A stretch of 64,000 bases of DNA from Gigaspora rosea (taxonomy: Eukaryota > Glomeromycota > Glomeromycetes > Diversisporales > Gigasporaceae), in NCBI GenBank assembly GCA_003550325.1, contig QKWP01000035.1, positions 27,374-91,373 on the forward strand, read 5' to 3'. This document shows positions 31,009 through 44,499 of the stretch, piece by piece. The translations under genes were made by a program, and so were the position numbers. The notes under the pieces were generated by a model, which did no database searches, had not been told where the DNA came from, and saw only the letters and a list, made by a program, of their open reading frames with translations. The stretch's first letter is position 1. Each line of letters starts with the position of its first letter.

Positions 31009-33290
31009 TTAGTCAGGAGTTTGTCCTTCTGGAGCTGGAAATTGTCCTTTTTTAGATGCATCCTCAAGTAATGTTCGTAATCTGGACATTGCAGCTGGCG
31101 AACTTGTTAACAATGACTTAACTTCTGAAGGCGGATTTTGAATATAACTTTTATAAACAACAGAAAATAATTTCAACGCATGATTATTATATGCACGAAA
31201 AAGACTCGAAGCCGTAATCTAAGTGATAAAAAATAATTAGATAAAATAATAATCCTAGCACAAATATGTAGGAAATGTTATTTAGTCACCTTTAGGCAGA
31301 TATAAAGAAGCGATGGCGTAATTTTTTGTGGCCTCAAATTCATTAAACGTGCTAGATATGTCCAAGCATTATCAATGCCATATGGGTTTTTAAGATCTGC
31401 AAAACATGAAATAAAATAAATTATTAGCAATGGAACAAAATTTTATCATTAAATATAGGGGAAAGTCAGCAGAAAAGGGACGAATTTTTTTTCTAAATAA
31501 AATTTTTTTTGAACATTAATCAAGAAATTTTAATAGTTGTTAAATAAATATGATAAAATTTTTTATTTTAATTCTATATAATCATAAAATTAAAAAAAAA
31601 AAGTTTAGCATTATAGTGCTGAAATCACTAAGATATTTTAATTTAAATTTCAAAAAAAAAAAAAATTATACTAAAAATGATTTGTCCCTTTTTTACTGAC
31701 ACTCTGTATATTAATTGTTAAACGTACTAGGATATAAAGGTAATGTTTGCATTATTGCACAATATAGAGCTACAATTGCGCACATTCGATTAACATAGGC
31801 ATCTTCATCCTCATTTGGCTTAAATGATAATTGTTTCTTATATTCCTCCAGACTTTGATTCTACAAAATGATCAAATATACCAATTATTTCTAATTTAAG
31901 ACAAAAACAAAAAACAATTATATTGTATATATGCATATATATATGTGTGTGTATATATATGTGTGTGAATAACCTACAGCCTGACGGAAATAATAACGTG
32001 GTAAAACATATGGACATTTTTTAACGAGGCGGGTCATTAAAAACTCCATGAACTCTGTATGCTGCGTAGAAATCAACACACACAAATGGGCAAAAGGGAA
32101 AGCAGCAGATTCCTTAGATACTACATCAACTTCAGCATGTTTCTATAAAATTGGACATTAAAAAGGTTAATGGTTTAAATGATTTATTACGCTGTCACCA
32201 TTATTGTACTGACCACTACACCTTTGGCAATATAATTAATTAAAAAATAGTAAACGTCCGAATTGTTTTTATGGTTTTTCAGCATTGTATCAAATTGAGA
32301 AGCCTGAAATAAATAAAATCACAGTAAAGGTTTAAAAAATTGCATTTAAAGTGATAAAATAAATATAAATATTACAATTTTGATAATTTCCGCACGGCCA
32401 TTCGTAAGAATGTTTAATCCCAGTGTGATATTTTTTCTCGCTTCAGTAGTCGCAGATTTCAGCTGAGGATTTTTTGAAAATTTATCATGTATAGTTTTGA
32501 GCATATTGCGATAACGTTCTTCTTGGTTTAAAATTTCGTCCGAAACAAGATTTTTATTATTATTTTCAGTCACAGTTTTGGTATTATCTTGAACTTTCTT
32601 GGCGTTTTCCGCCGCTTTTAGAGCCTCTTCTTTTTTCCTCTTTTCTTCAGCCAATGCAGCCTCATGTGCCAGTTTTTGATTTTGTAATCTAAGTATTTCC
32701 TGTTTTCGTGCCTCTTCTTCCCTTTTTTTTCGATCTTCTTCAGCTTGTCTTTGCGCTTTAATCTTACGATCATATTCCTATTAAGAGCATTATGAATTAG
32801 ATCGAAATACATAACATTTCGTTGCATAACTTACTTCAGCCATTTGCTTCCACTTAGCCTGTTCTAATTCAAACTGTCGTTTCCTTTCAAGCTTTTCTCT
32901 TTCACTAAGCATTATAATTCTTTTTTTGAGAAATTACGTTACTCAACAGAAGAAATTGTAAATCAAATATGAAATACTTACTACTTAGCAGTTACTTGTT
33001 CCCAGTATCTTTGCCATTCTTTATCAGCATTTAAACGCTTCTGTTCTGCTGCTTCATATTTTTTGTGTGCAATTGCTTTGGCTTTATAAGTTTCTTTTGC
33101 AAATTCAAGCTCTTCTTGTAATATGGCCTCCTAAAGTCAAAATTATTTGTAAGCCATTATAATGAATAAATCGTAAATTATAATTACTTACAACTAACCG
33201 ATCATTTTTCCATTTAAATAATTCACTTTCATAGCGATCGTTTTCACAAGAAACGAAATCTAAATCTTCTTGTCTTACTGGTTTTGGCAT
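31009..33290 (-). CDS. GLE1: GLE1-like nucleoporin / mRNA export factor, nine exons
   Basis: Spliced CDS, minus: 33192-33290, 32982-33130, 32835-32904, 32376-32777, 32214-32303, 31978-32142, 31728-31860, 31290-31396, 31009-31218. This totals 1425 bp, 474 residues, all introns GT-AG and in phase. Residues about 34-150 are a highly charged Lys/Glu/Arg coiled coil, as in GLE1. From about 185 the C-terminal GLE1 domain follows: ITLGLN, KKCPYVLPRYY, EEYKKQL, NPYGIDNAWTYLARLMNL and ITPSLLYICLKV match the family pattern. GLE1 acts at the cytoplasmic face of the nuclear pore, where with inositol hexakisphosphate it activates the DEAD-box ATPase Dbp5 in mRNA export. Length is a little under yeast Gle1 (538). 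The frame is unbroken, so it is probably functional. Intron 7 carries a MITE. Confidence 0.9.
31454..31710. mobile_element. TIR element inside GLE1 intron 7
   Basis: Inverted ends TATAGGGGAAAGTCAGCAGA and TATACAGAGTGTCAGTAAAA followed by AAGGGACAAA-type words, as in the 21336 element. It lies wholly within the intron between 31397 and 31727, leaving splice sites intact, and makes that intron about four times longer than its neighbours. Confidence 0.7.
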
Positions 33291-35958
33291 TTTAACGTTA
33301 ACGTTAACGAGTTAGAGCTCGGTTTTAAATGATAGGACCCGAATATATATAAATTTATTTAACCAATGACAGGACCCTCATTAAAAACTGATAATCAAGT
33401 TTTAACAGTTCAGCAGTCAAGTTCATTGATGATCTCATGTAAAATTAACCAATCAAATTATAAAAGAAAAATCTTAGGGACCTAAATCTACCAATTACAC
33501 GTGATCGTAAGACACTTAAAGATTAGGGATGGTTGAACTTAAAAGAAATGTATGCATCATGATATTCTTAGACATGAAAGGAATTTCTCGTTTAATTATT
33601 CACAACATTATAATGAATTACACTACATTCGTACGTACGTACGTACGTACGTACGAAGAATCAGATCATTTCGTTAACAACACGTTTACGTGCTACACTA
33701 ATTTGGATGATTAAGGACAGGAAGCTACAAATGTAAGATTTGAAAATTTTTCTAACCTTCAGTTTCCTGACATCTATTTGGTGTTACATCAAGTACCACC
33801 TAATCGAATTCAACCAACCTTTTTTTTTTTTTAAACGAATTTTACAAATTCATAGAATTCATTTAAAAATTTTTTTTGCCTAGTTGGATAAGGGATATTC
33901 TACTGTATTAGGAATTTGTTCAAATTTTTTAAAGAGAAAATAGATTTTGAACAAGAACTTGCCGATATAACCAGTTTGGTCGTGTAACAGTAATTTAGAG
34001 TTTCAAAAGAATTTGTGCGTCAAGATAAGGTCACACAAACCACAATTAACCAATAGCGATACTATCTAAAAATACTACATACTCTAATAATCCTAATAAT
34101 CCTAATAATGAAAGGAGTAATTGGGGTTGTTAGTATTAGAACCCTCGAATTCAGAGTTTATTGTGATTGATAATTAATTCTCGACGGTATAAATTTTGAA
34201 ACTATACCTTCTGCTCTATCAAGTGCTAAAGGTAATTTGACAATTGGCGAGGTAATTCTAAAACTTCCTGCTTAGCTTATAATCTATTTAAACTATGCGT
34301 TTTAAACTGTTAAAAAATGTTATTTTTTTATTTATTAATTTTTTTAGTCTTCCTAAGATGCTATCATTTTATAAATAATTTATTACATACTTTTGTAATT
34401 TTTATTTATTTATTTATTTTGTTATTTTTTGATCTTTTGCTAACACGCTTCCCTTTAACACAATCATTATAGGTCTAATCTTTTGCATTTGAATATTATC
34501 ACACAAGTTTTAGTATTATTGTAGACACGATATATGACTTTGTTACATAGTAATTATTTGTATTTAGTTATGGTTTTACGAATGCACGAAAAAGATCATA
34601 TTTAATGATATAGTAAATAAAATTTATTGCAACGGGAATACTTGTTAAGTATATAAAATGTATTTAAATATTTTAAATAAAACTTTAAAGATCAATATCG
34701 ACATATATATTATCACTATACAGTGCGCGACATCTAATCACATAAAATACAAAAAACTTTCTATTATAGAAAGCTTTTTTAAAATAAATTAATGTTATAA
34801 TATTATTTGCTTGAAAGGTATCTATATGATTTTAATATTTCAGCTCTATTAAATAGAATTAAATTGTTATTAATTATAAAATTCTAGTCAATCACTTCAT
34901 TCTTAAGTTCTTGCTCTATATTCGACTTTCGTTTCGTTCTGTCACGAAATGATCAATGATCTACAAAAATTAACCAATCACAAAGAAAGCCCGCCATGAT
35001 GGTTTTAACAGTTGAGCTCCTCTGACCATTTAGCAGATTTGAATCATCTTGGGATGATCTGTGCTCGTTTCATCTTTACAACGTACTGTACATACGCACA
35101 AAGGCGTACTTACCTACATTCTGTACATTACTTCCAACAAAGGGATACATAATCACATAATAGGAGATTTATATTCGAAAAATTATGATATATGAATTCT
35201 TTAATTAGAGATTTGGATTTTAATAAATCTGTTCGAAGTACATTTTAAGGGATGAATTGATTTTACTTCTGTGTATTTATATATTATGCTACCCACCGCA
35301 CCCTAATTATAAATTAGTACAATCGGTTAGAGTGGTTAATTAAGTACACTCATTAGCACTGTTTAACATAATAATATTTGTCAGACACCAAATGCTACTC
35401 AACGAAAAAATTTATTGGTGAATAAAATTGATTGTAAGAAAATATATTATTTAATTTATTTACCAAAAAGGATAATTCAATGCAGATTACATAAGCTAAA
35501 TAAAAACTTTATTTGGTTGGTTCTAACTTAGCCGACCGTTTTTGTTTTATCTAGCACAAACTTGAAATTTTTTACTTTCTCTCATACTGTATCTATTTTT
35601 TTTTTTTTTCTTCACTCTTTTACAAAACTAGCTCATTCCTTCTGGTAAGTTGGTTAAAGTTAATTTTTAATAATAAATCTTTAAATATTATTTATCTAAT
35701 ATTTATCTTATTTTACTGAAACTTTAAACAACTTACATTTCTACTATTATGCAGTTTAACCAAAAATTATTAAAGGTATGATAAGAATTTTTTATTCATT
35801 TTTATAAATAATACGGAGTTGTATAATCGATGGAAATATTTGGATTACACTATACCAAATTTCGCTTCGGAATAAATTAATCAGTTTATATATATACCTG
35901 ACATTTAAACGTCTTTTTCATCAATTTGCAATTATAAAAATACATACATAATAGCACG
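33291..35958. promoter_or_regulatory. Shared intergenic region between divergent GLE1 and G-gamma genes
   Basis: 2.67 kb with no supported gene; both promoters must lie here. Next to the GLE1 ATG are AACGTTAACGTTAACG repeats. On the other side, a candidate 5'-UTR intron upstream of G-gamma runs from GTAAGT at 35645 to GCAG at 35754. A CGTA microsatellite is listed separately. No specific factor site can be named from sequence alone. Confidence 0.4.
33631..33655. repeat. GTAC/CGTA microsatellite
   Basis: Six uninterrupted GTAC tetranucleotides; self-complementary. A 61-codon frame across it is not supported as a gene. Confidence 0.9.
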
Positions 35959-36283
35959 ATGCACAGACAAAAGCAACAATCAATGGCTGATATTAAACTT
36001 CGACGGTTAGTAGAACTTAACCAAAGACTTCGAGAAGATTTAGATCGTCCTCGGGTACGTGTTAGTGAAGCAAGTAATAGGTGTGTATTGTATTTAAATG
36101 TGTTTGAGATACACTTTCAAGCATAAATGCTAGTAACTAATGTTAACTTTTATCTATTCAAGCTTAATCTTATATTGTAGAAATACAAGAGATTTCTTAG
36201 TACCGTCTGTTTGGGGACCCGTCGATAGACGCGACGATCCTTATGCACCATCCGGTGGTGGTTGCATCTGTATCGTTATGTAA
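35959..36283 (+). CDS. Heterotrimeric G-protein gamma subunit, two exons
   Basis: Exons 35959-36080 and 36163-36283, GT-AG intron, 80 residues. The GGL domain fills most of the protein: LRRLVELNQRLREDLDRPR, SEASNSLILYC, then the fungal signature DFLVPSVWGPVDRRDDPYAP. It ends CICIVM, a CaaX box (CIVM; Met at the last position favours farnesylation) with a second Cys two residues upstream that could be palmitoylated, as in fungal Ste18-type subunits. It partners a G-beta WD40 protein at the plasma membrane in receptor signalling. An acceptor at 36162 restores the conserved SLILYC; the later AG at 36180 would delete it. A second Met at codon 9 (MADIKLRRL) is a plausible alternative start. Divergent from GLE1. 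Confidence 0.9.
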
Positions 36284-37668
36284 AAAAAAAAAAAAATTAT
36301 GTTTAATATTTTACATATCGTGCTTCATTTTATCATTCCTTTTCCTCCTACGTTACAAAGTATCATTTTGTATCTTCTTTGTTAATAACATTAAGAGTGA
36401 ACGGCGGCCACTTTTTTATCAACCAATCAAAATCGATCACGTGCATTTATTTAAAAATTTTTATTAGGTAAAGTCTCCGGACACCACCATTCGTGATTTC
36501 ACACCTACCGATCAACATACAAAATGTACCATAGACTTTCTTTAGGGTATTTCATATCAATCTAATTACAACATAGTGCAGGTCACTAGTTAAGAGTTTT
36601 ATAATAAATCTTTTGGCTATAATATATAATTATAAAAACATAGAATTTATAAGCTTTTAATCTCTTTTGTAATATTTACCTTTTTTTTCGGATCTGCACG
36701 CTATAAATAATCAATTATTATAAAACGCACCTATGGTGTTTTACACCTATTATTATGTTTTTATTATTTCTTTTTTTTATATATTTTCTAAATTTGTATA
36801 CAAAATTTTTACCACAAATTTTTTCATATTAGGATTAGTATTTAGGTTAGAATTAGAGTTTCGAAAAGGTTTTTGAGAGCATAAAACATTTTTATCTAAT
36901 ATATTTTACATTAATTAATTAGTTAATTTTTGAGATAATGTATATATAGATGTAAAATACTATAGGTGCATTTTAGTAAAAGTTATAAATAATTATAAAA
37001 ACATAGAATTTACTAAGCTTTTAATTTCTTTTGTAATATTTTAATTATATAAAAATATTTAATAAAAGTATCCTTGAGTTCAATATTAGAATTTTGTCTT
37101 TACTAATCAAAATATATTATGCTTTTACCAAGATATTTTTATTATATGATTTACAAACAAAATGCAGACTATATAGTAAGAGCAGTATTATTTGATTTTT
37201 TTTTTTATTAGAAGCCTATTTCTCTTTCATTTATTTAATATTATAATTATATATATTTTATATATATAATTTGACTTTAAACTTGATTTTTATTCAGAAA
37301 TAGTATAAAATATTAATTATATTTTATATATAAATTGATATTTTTGGATTATATTATAAATAAATTGATATTTTTACAAATTTTTTCTATTGTATAATAT
37401 ACATAATTTTTAGTCAAAATTATAGAATTATATGGCTAGATATCAAGTAGTATTGTAAAGTTGTAGCTAGAATTTTGATATTAATAGCTAAAATTAAAAA
37501 AAAATATATTAGTTTTAAAAAAACCAAGTTGCTAATTAGCTTTATTATAGTGAGGTACTATATTATTATGAAATTTTAAAAATTTTTACAGATCAAAATA
37601 TTAAACTAAAAATTAAAGAGAAAATTTATCAGTAATTATAAATCAAACCAGTGGTTTTAAACACCAGT
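36284..37668. other. AT-rich spacer with a direct repeat pair and a small inverted repeat
   Basis: A segment containing TAATTATAAAAACATAGAAT and TAAGCTTTTAAT occurs at about 36625-36680 and again at 36988-37043. Between them, ACGCACCTATGGTGTTTTAC (36726) and the inverted counterpart near 36950-36980 form TIR-like ends, so a small element of about 260 bp probably lies there. No gene. Confidence 0.45.
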
Positions 37669-37676
37669 ATGCGGTG

Positions 37677-38102
37677 CAGGGACCTGCAAAAATTTGGATC
37701 CAAATTTTTCCAAATTTTTCCAAATTTTGGTACTTAATCCAAATTTTTCCAAATTTTGCCCCAAACGTCCAAATTTTGGCCAAATTTTTGATGAATTTTT
37801 CTGGTTTCATGTGATCTAACCAATAAAAATAAAGTATTTGGGAACCCGGAAAATCGTGGGCCCAAAGTTTTAGATAAAGTCTTGTCAAAAGCTTTAGGAA
37901 TTGTGGCGCGTGTCTGTCAGGAAGTTTCGGAATTGAAATAAAATGATTTATATTCCAAATAATTCCAAATATATAAAATTTTTATCCAAATTTTATCCAA
38001 ATTTTAGTCAATATTTAAATTTTTTATCCAAATTTATCCAAATTTTAGTCAATACCCAAATAAATTTTTGCAATTTGGCATCCAAATTATTGCAGGTCCC
38101 TG
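37677..38102. mobile_element. hAT-like MITE (CAGGGACCTGC ends; TSD ATGCGGTG/ATGCGGTA)
   Basis: Ends CAGGGACCTGCAA and, inverted, CAGGGACCTGCAA. The 8-bp flanks at 37669-37676 and 38103-38110 differ by one base. The interior is many copies of CCAAATTTTTCC and CCAAATTTTGG. The frame at 37643-37888 is not a gene. Confidence 0.8.
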
Positions 38103-38110
38103 ATGCGGTA

Positions 38111-40002
38111 TAACATGAAGATCAATATCAAAAAAATAAACAAAAAAAATAAACAAAAGTTAAAGTTGATAAATGTTAAGTAAAGCAATAGTTAGGGTGA
38201 AGCATAGTATATAGTAAAATTTCGCAAGGGGTTTTTTTTTTTTAAAAAAAAAAAGGTGGCTTTATAGATAAAATTTTGAGTTAGAAGGTATTTTTTAAAA
38301 AAAAACAAACCAACAAAAATTTTATGTTACACCTGATCTTTACGTTGCACTGCATTTAAAAAATTTGATTGGTGAAACTCATTGTGGTGTTGAGCACCAG
38401 TGGTGTGATTTAGTAAAACCGAAATTTATATATGGCCACGGCTATATATAGCTAGTTATACAATCTATAGCTTATGTGGTCAATTTTCATTATTACAAAT
38501 TTATCAATTACAATATTATTACAATATACAAAATTTATATAACTAATAAAAAAAAATTTTTTATTAAATTATATCGCATGTTACAAAGTACAATTTTAAT
38601 ATAAAACCTCACAATTCTAACTATTAAATCCTAATAATCAAGAAGTACAATTTTAATCTAAATTCCAACTACTTTAACCCTAAACCCTAATATAGAACAC
38701 CACAACAATGCAACAAATTGCTTTACCAAGATATCAAAGAAAGTACAATTTTAATATAAAATCTTACAACTCTAACCGCTAAATCCCAACTATCAAATTT
38801 TAACCACGAAATATAAATTCCTAATTATTCTAACTCTAAACTTTAATACAGAATACTATAACAATGCAACAAACTGTTTCACCAAGACAACAAAGAAAGC
38901 AAGTCAAGTAATATTGAAAGCATTTTAATAACAATACTAAAACAATAAAAAGTGATGACCACCTAACCCTAACGATGTATTGATTCTATTAGCAACATTT
39001 TTATTCAAGACAGCATCAACAATATTTTTCATAGCACCAAAAAAAATTTAAAGCATTAGTAACACACTTATAAATCAAAAAAAAAGAACTATAAAAACTA
39101 CAAGAACCAAAACAAATAGAATTATACTTTCTGTAATTTCCAAGAAAGTACAAAAATGTTTTTAATAACAACATGCTCACAAGTTAGAACAACAAAAGCC
39201 ACAAATGTATAAAATTATACTTTTCAGAAATCTCAAAAAAACTAAAAATGTTCTTAATTACATTTAGAAAAAAAATCATTTAGTAACATGCTTATAATAG
39301 AATAAAAACTATGAATAAATGGAATTACATTTTTCAAAATTCCCAAGAATGGCTTTTATAATACTATAAACAAAGAACTGAACATGAAAATACCAGTAAT
39401 GATAATAACAATGATATTAGAATGATAGTATAGTAACCTTATAACAACACTAGTACTGCAGTAACAACGATATCAGAATCGATGAAATTCTGTTATTTAA
39501 AAGAAAGAAAGAATTATTAAACATGTTAAACTAAAAGTAAAAAAATATACATTGTAGGCTTGTCCCTATATGTTGCATTTAAATAAAAAATCTGATAATT
39601 ATTATCGATCATTAATTGTTTATATCCCAATTGTTGATCTGTAAAACTGGCCATGCATAACTAGCAGCTATATATATATTTTTCAAAATTAAATTATAAA
39701 TTCTTTAAGTCTATATCTTTTGAATAAAAAAAGATTAAAAAATTTTATACTATAATGTTTCAAATAATTAAATTTAAGTAAAATTTTAGAGTATTATATT
39801 TTGACAAGTTTTTATTGTTATACAAAATTAATTAAAATAATAACTGCATAGTAAAAGTTGATTTTTTATTAAATCAATTGAATTTTAAAAGTATACAAAA
39901 ATTATTTAGTATAACAAATTATATATAATTTCAAATTTTTATAATATTTTAAAAAATTTTAAGTTAGTTATTATTTCTAAATATAAAAATTAAATTATTA
40001 AT
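38111..40002. other. AT-rich spacer with degenerate repeats
   Basis: A member of the dispersed TATAGTAAAATTTYGCAAGG family spans about 38208-38385. From 38560 to 39480 there are loosely repeated AAGTACAATTTTAATATAAA and CCAAGAAAGTACAAAAATGT segments. No gene is supported. Confidence 0.45.
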
Positions 40003-41393
40003 TTAAGGGCTTTTTTAAATATCTCTGGCTAATAATATATAGCTTATATATCTCTAGCCTTTTTGGCCAATCAAAGAACAGAAAAATCATATGATTAAAA
40101 TTCATATGTTGATCCAATTGCCAATACAAAATCAGATGCATATCGCCAGACCCAGATAGATAAGTATAGATTATTTTTGATCTGTTTTTTTTTTATTTGT
40201 TTTTTTTTCACTTACCTTTACTTTTTTTCACTTTCTTTACTTTTTTTAATTTCTTTAACTAATTTTTTTATTTTTATTTTTTATTCATTTATTTAGCTTG
40301 CCTTTCGTCATGCTGTCACTAACATTGCAATTGGTATCATTATTGATGTTGTCGTTAGATTTCCTTTGGGTTCAGCAATTTATATTTCTATAACTTGTCT
40401 TTCGTTTCTTTAATTTTCTTGCGTAGAGTGGTATGCATGTTTACTTGCGTTTGTCTGGCATTTTTTAAGTGCCTTGTGCATTTTTTCAGTATCTTTTGGA
40501 ATGATTTGTATTTCCCAGAGTGGTCTTGTTTCGTCACTACTAATGTCGTCTGTTGGTGTCTCTTTTCGTTACTAGTATCGTCGTTCATAAGTGCTTTTTT
40601 CATCTTTTGGTAGGTCATTCTTTAGGCCTTTTTCATTGGTATGTTGTTCTTTGGTGCCTCTATTCGTCACTAGTTTTGTTATCTGTTGGAGCCTTTTTTC
40701 GTCACTGTGCTAGTGCACCTTTTCGTCACTTGCTAGTGTTTCTACTTTGTTATTTACTGATGTTATACCAAGTTGATTTTGGTTATGCCTGTTGTGTTAT
40801 TTTGCTAGTACTGTGTTGTACTAGTATTAAGTCATTCTGTATATTGCTAGTGCTATGTGCCATATCATACTATATTTTGCTAAAGGTTGTTTAGATTGTG
40901 TTTAGAGTTAGAGTTAAAATTAAAAGATAGAGTGAACTTAGGGCTAGGGTTATATATAGGTATAGTGTAGTAGTAAGTTATGTAGTAGCTATATGGGTTT
41001 AGTGTTAGGGTTAGGATAGGACCTGGACATCTCTAATATATGTCATATTTTTTTTTAGCAAATTGATTCAAATTTGATCTAGCAAATTGAAGTTAATTTT
41101 AAAAAAGGGTCATAATTGAATATTTTGGCGAATTACTAAGATTTTACACATGTTATATTTTATTTTTAGCAATTTACCCACATTTTGTAAGAATTATTAT
41201 AACAAGTTGAGTTGTGCTATGATGATTGATCCAGATATAACAAGTTATTAATGACTATACGGAGCAAAATTATAATCAATTATAATTGAAAATAAGTAAA
41301 AGTAGTTGTAACATGTAATCAGGCTTTAGTATCAATAGCAACTTGCATATGTATTACGATCATTGATTGTAATTGTATGTCAATAAACAAATA

Positions 41394-44293
41394 CCGTAGT
41401 GCACTGACCAAAGTACCCTGGGTCTAATACAATCTAACCAAAAAAAAACTTATAAAATATCCGTGTGTCTCTTGATCAGTGACAGGTATCTTGCATATGG
41501 GGGTCTTTTGCTAGGGGTATTTTGTGTTGGGGGTATTATACACGACATATTTTAAGTAATACAAGTCGATATAAAAGAAAATCAATGAACTTCACTACGT
41601 ACCGGTATGTACATACCTATATCTTCTTAAATTTCTTTAACTACTGGAACAAAGTAACGAAATATTACTGTTAGCTTGTGACCCTTGGGTCCAAATTAAA
41701 TAAATAAATAAAATAAAATTAATAAATAAATAAATAAAATAAAAAACTATCGAAACCGAAGCATTTTCGCAGAAGGGAGCAAGGTATTAGCAGAAGCTCT
41801 CCGCAGTAACTCCGCCACCAGCAATTACCGGTAAACCGAGACAAACTCAATAACTGTACTAGCACAAACTATATACAAGAAATAGAATGGCCCGTGGAAA
41901 CTTTAAAGCTCGACGTGCTCGAGTGACAAAAAAAAATAAAAGAGCATGGTCAGCACGCGAAAAACTAATGATAATTGCCTACTATGAAAAAGGGCATAGT
42001 AAACATTCGACTGCTAATGAATTTGGGATAGAAAGAAAGCAGCTTCGGGAATGGATAAGCAAAAAATCTGACCTTCTGAAAGTTGCGCCTTATATTCAAA
42101 AGTTGTAACCTGGGGCCCGGCCAAAATATCCTAAACTTGAAGCCGAATTAATTGAATAGTTTCGAGAAGCTCGATCTCAGCAAAAAACTGTAAGCCGGTA
42201 TATGATTCAAGCCAAAGCTCGCACATTGTGTGCTACATCTCGTTATCAAGAAAAATATGGAGGAATACAAAATAATAAATTTTCACAAAAATGGGTAGAC
42301 GGATTTATGTCTAGAAATAACTGGTAAATCGAAGACGGACTACTGTTGCCCAACATCTTCCTGAGAGTTATATTGAGGATCAAAATGAGTTTTTATCTCT
42401 TGTACTTTTTAAGCGGCGTAGATATGACTATTCTTTATCTTTAATCGATAACATGGATGAAACTGCAGTGTCTTTTAGTATGTCAAGTAACACCACAATT
42501 GAAGAACGAGGCACTAAAACTATATCAATTCTATCAACTGGGCATGAACGTTCAAATTTTACTGTTGTTCTCGCCTGAATGGCCGATGGTACTAAATTAC
42601 CACCTCTAATTATCTTTAAATTAGTTAAAGTACCTCGTGAAAATTTTCCTAATGGTGTTATCGTACGTGCAAACCCTTCAGGATGGATGAACGAAAATGA
42701 GATGTTATGGTAGGTACAAAAACTTAGACGATTATAATGCATTCTATGGTTGAGACTAAAATTTATTTATCTTTAGGTGGGTAGAAAATATTTGGACCCA
42801 ACGAGCACAATGTAGAAATAATCCGCGTTCTTTGTTAATCTTGGATTCGTTTGCTGGCCACAAAACGGACCCTGTAAAACGGCGTTTTTGGGAGAAGAAT
42901 ACTGACTTGGCTTTAATTCCTAAAGGTTTAACATCTCGCTTACAACCTCTTGATGTCTCCATAAATAAATCGTTTAAATCAAAGGTAAAATCTAATAAAT
43001 GGAGAAGTAAAAAAAAAATTATTAAATTAAAAGTTTTATTTTTTAATTTTTTTTAATAGATGCGAAATCTTTATAATCAATGGATGGACGAAGGAATCAA
43101 AGAATACACTAAAGCTGGCAAAATGAAACGTCCTTCGTATCTTTTAGTTGCTACCTGGGTAAAAGAGGCTTGAGAAGCCGTTGATATTAATATGATCAAG
43201 AAGTCTTTTAAATGTTGTGGAATCTCTAACGCAATGGATGGAACCAAGGACGATTTAATTTTAGACTTTACAAGACTCACTAGCCGAATAAATTCAGGAA
43301 GAGGAATTGAGGAACAGAATGATGATAAAAAAGATGGTGAAAACGATGGTGAAAACGATGGTGAAAACGATGATGAAAATGATAGTGGAAACAATGGTGA
43401 AAACGATAGTGAAAATGATGGTGAATCTGTAGATGAAGGAGACATGAATGAAAATGGAAGTGTGTTAGTTTATGATGAGTATTATGAAGAAAGCGAAGAA
43501 TTAACAGTCATTCAAGATTGGAATTAATGAACTGAAAATCTGGAAATTTTAATGTATAATTGTAAGCAAATGAAAAAAAAAAATTGCGATTTTTTTTTTT
43601 TTTGCTTAAATAATCGAATTGAATAAAATCAATTTTGTATCTTGCTATGCTTAATCATATAATTTACTAAATTATTATTTTAAGGTAACAAAGTGGTGGC
43701 AAAAAAATTTGTGATGACCACTTCTGACCTGTAAAACAAATTACGTATAATTACATACAAATTACATACTATATCTGATATTAAAAAATTATCTAGCGAT
43801 CACCAATTGCACATCTTTTTAATGAATCTCTTATATTTCTTGGAAGTTTTTTACATTTTAATAAATGGCCTTTTAATCGTCTTCCGCGAACATTAGACAT
43901 TTTTTAAAAATTTTTTATTTAATTTATTTTTTGAATATCAATTAATAATTTATTTTTGAATATCGATATTAATATATGAAACTATTTTTGGGGTTCTAAC
44001 AAAAAAAAAATTCCTTGCTAAATTTTGAGGTGAAAACGGTCTTTGCTACTTCTCTACCTTTACTTTAATGCTATTTACAAGTATTAAATATTTCATAATA
44101 GCATTCATTCGGTAATGCTATCATATTAGGCATTGTACAATACAAAATACCCGGGTCTTATACAAAAATCCTGCCTTCAATAATTATAAAATACCCGGGT
44201 ATTATTCTTGGCAAAAAAAAAGTGCTATGCAAAATACCCGGGTACTTCGCATGGGGGTACGAAAAAAGGGGGTACTTTGGTCAGTGCACTACG
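41394..44293 (+). mobile_element. pogo-like DNA transposon, complete ends, flanked by TA
   Basis: TIRs CCGTAGTGCACTGACCAAAG at both ends in inverted orientation, flanked by TA at 41392-41393 and 44294-44295. 2900 bp. Subterminal AATACCCGGGTA-type words repeat inside the right end. It encodes the damaged transposase 41887-43527. Confidence 0.85.
41887..43527 (+). pseudogene. pogo-family transposase (HTH + DDE_1), inactivated
   Basis: The N-terminal frame (41887-42108) is basic and has a psq/CENP-B-like helix-turn-helix (REKLMIIAYYEKGHSKHSTA). Homology then continues with stops at 42106-42108 (TAA), about 42159 (TAG), a frameshift near 42325, and TGA near 42578 and 43171. The DDE_1 core is recognisable: NMDET (first Asp), LLILDSFAGHKT (second) and LQPLDVSINKSFK (third), a DDD triad. 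Two GT-AG introns fit (donor within 42709-42712, acceptor 42776-42777; donor 42985, acceptor about 43059). The C-terminus is an acidic GENDGEND-type repeat. Several nonsense codons make it non-functional as read. Confidence 0.85.
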
Positions 44294-44295
44294 GT

Positions 44296-44499
44296 AATTA
44301 TGTAATGCAATTGCGCAGAGTTATCATTAAGCAAATTAGTTAGTAATTCATATAATAATCGTAGCAATTATTATGTAGTTAGTATCTTCTCTGAAATTTT
44401 CAAGAAATATAAAATTAAATATACCAGCATAATGTATTTTAATATGCTGAATAAGTTTTTTAAAGCACAAAGTTAGAATCAATTTGTAAAATTTTGAAA
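44296..44499. other. AT-rich part of the middle element, right of the pogo insertion
   Basis: Continuation of the DNA left of 41391. No gene. Confidence 0.4.

Noticed and set aside
33529..33714. 61-codon frame upstream of GLE1
   Set aside because: Crosses a GTAC microsatellite and shows no similarity; likely chance.
40388..40894. Overlapping frames of 72-113 codons on both strands
   Set aside because: Cys/Phe/Val-rich translations of a non-coding element body; the related sequence at 20.9-21.2 kb does not keep the frame.
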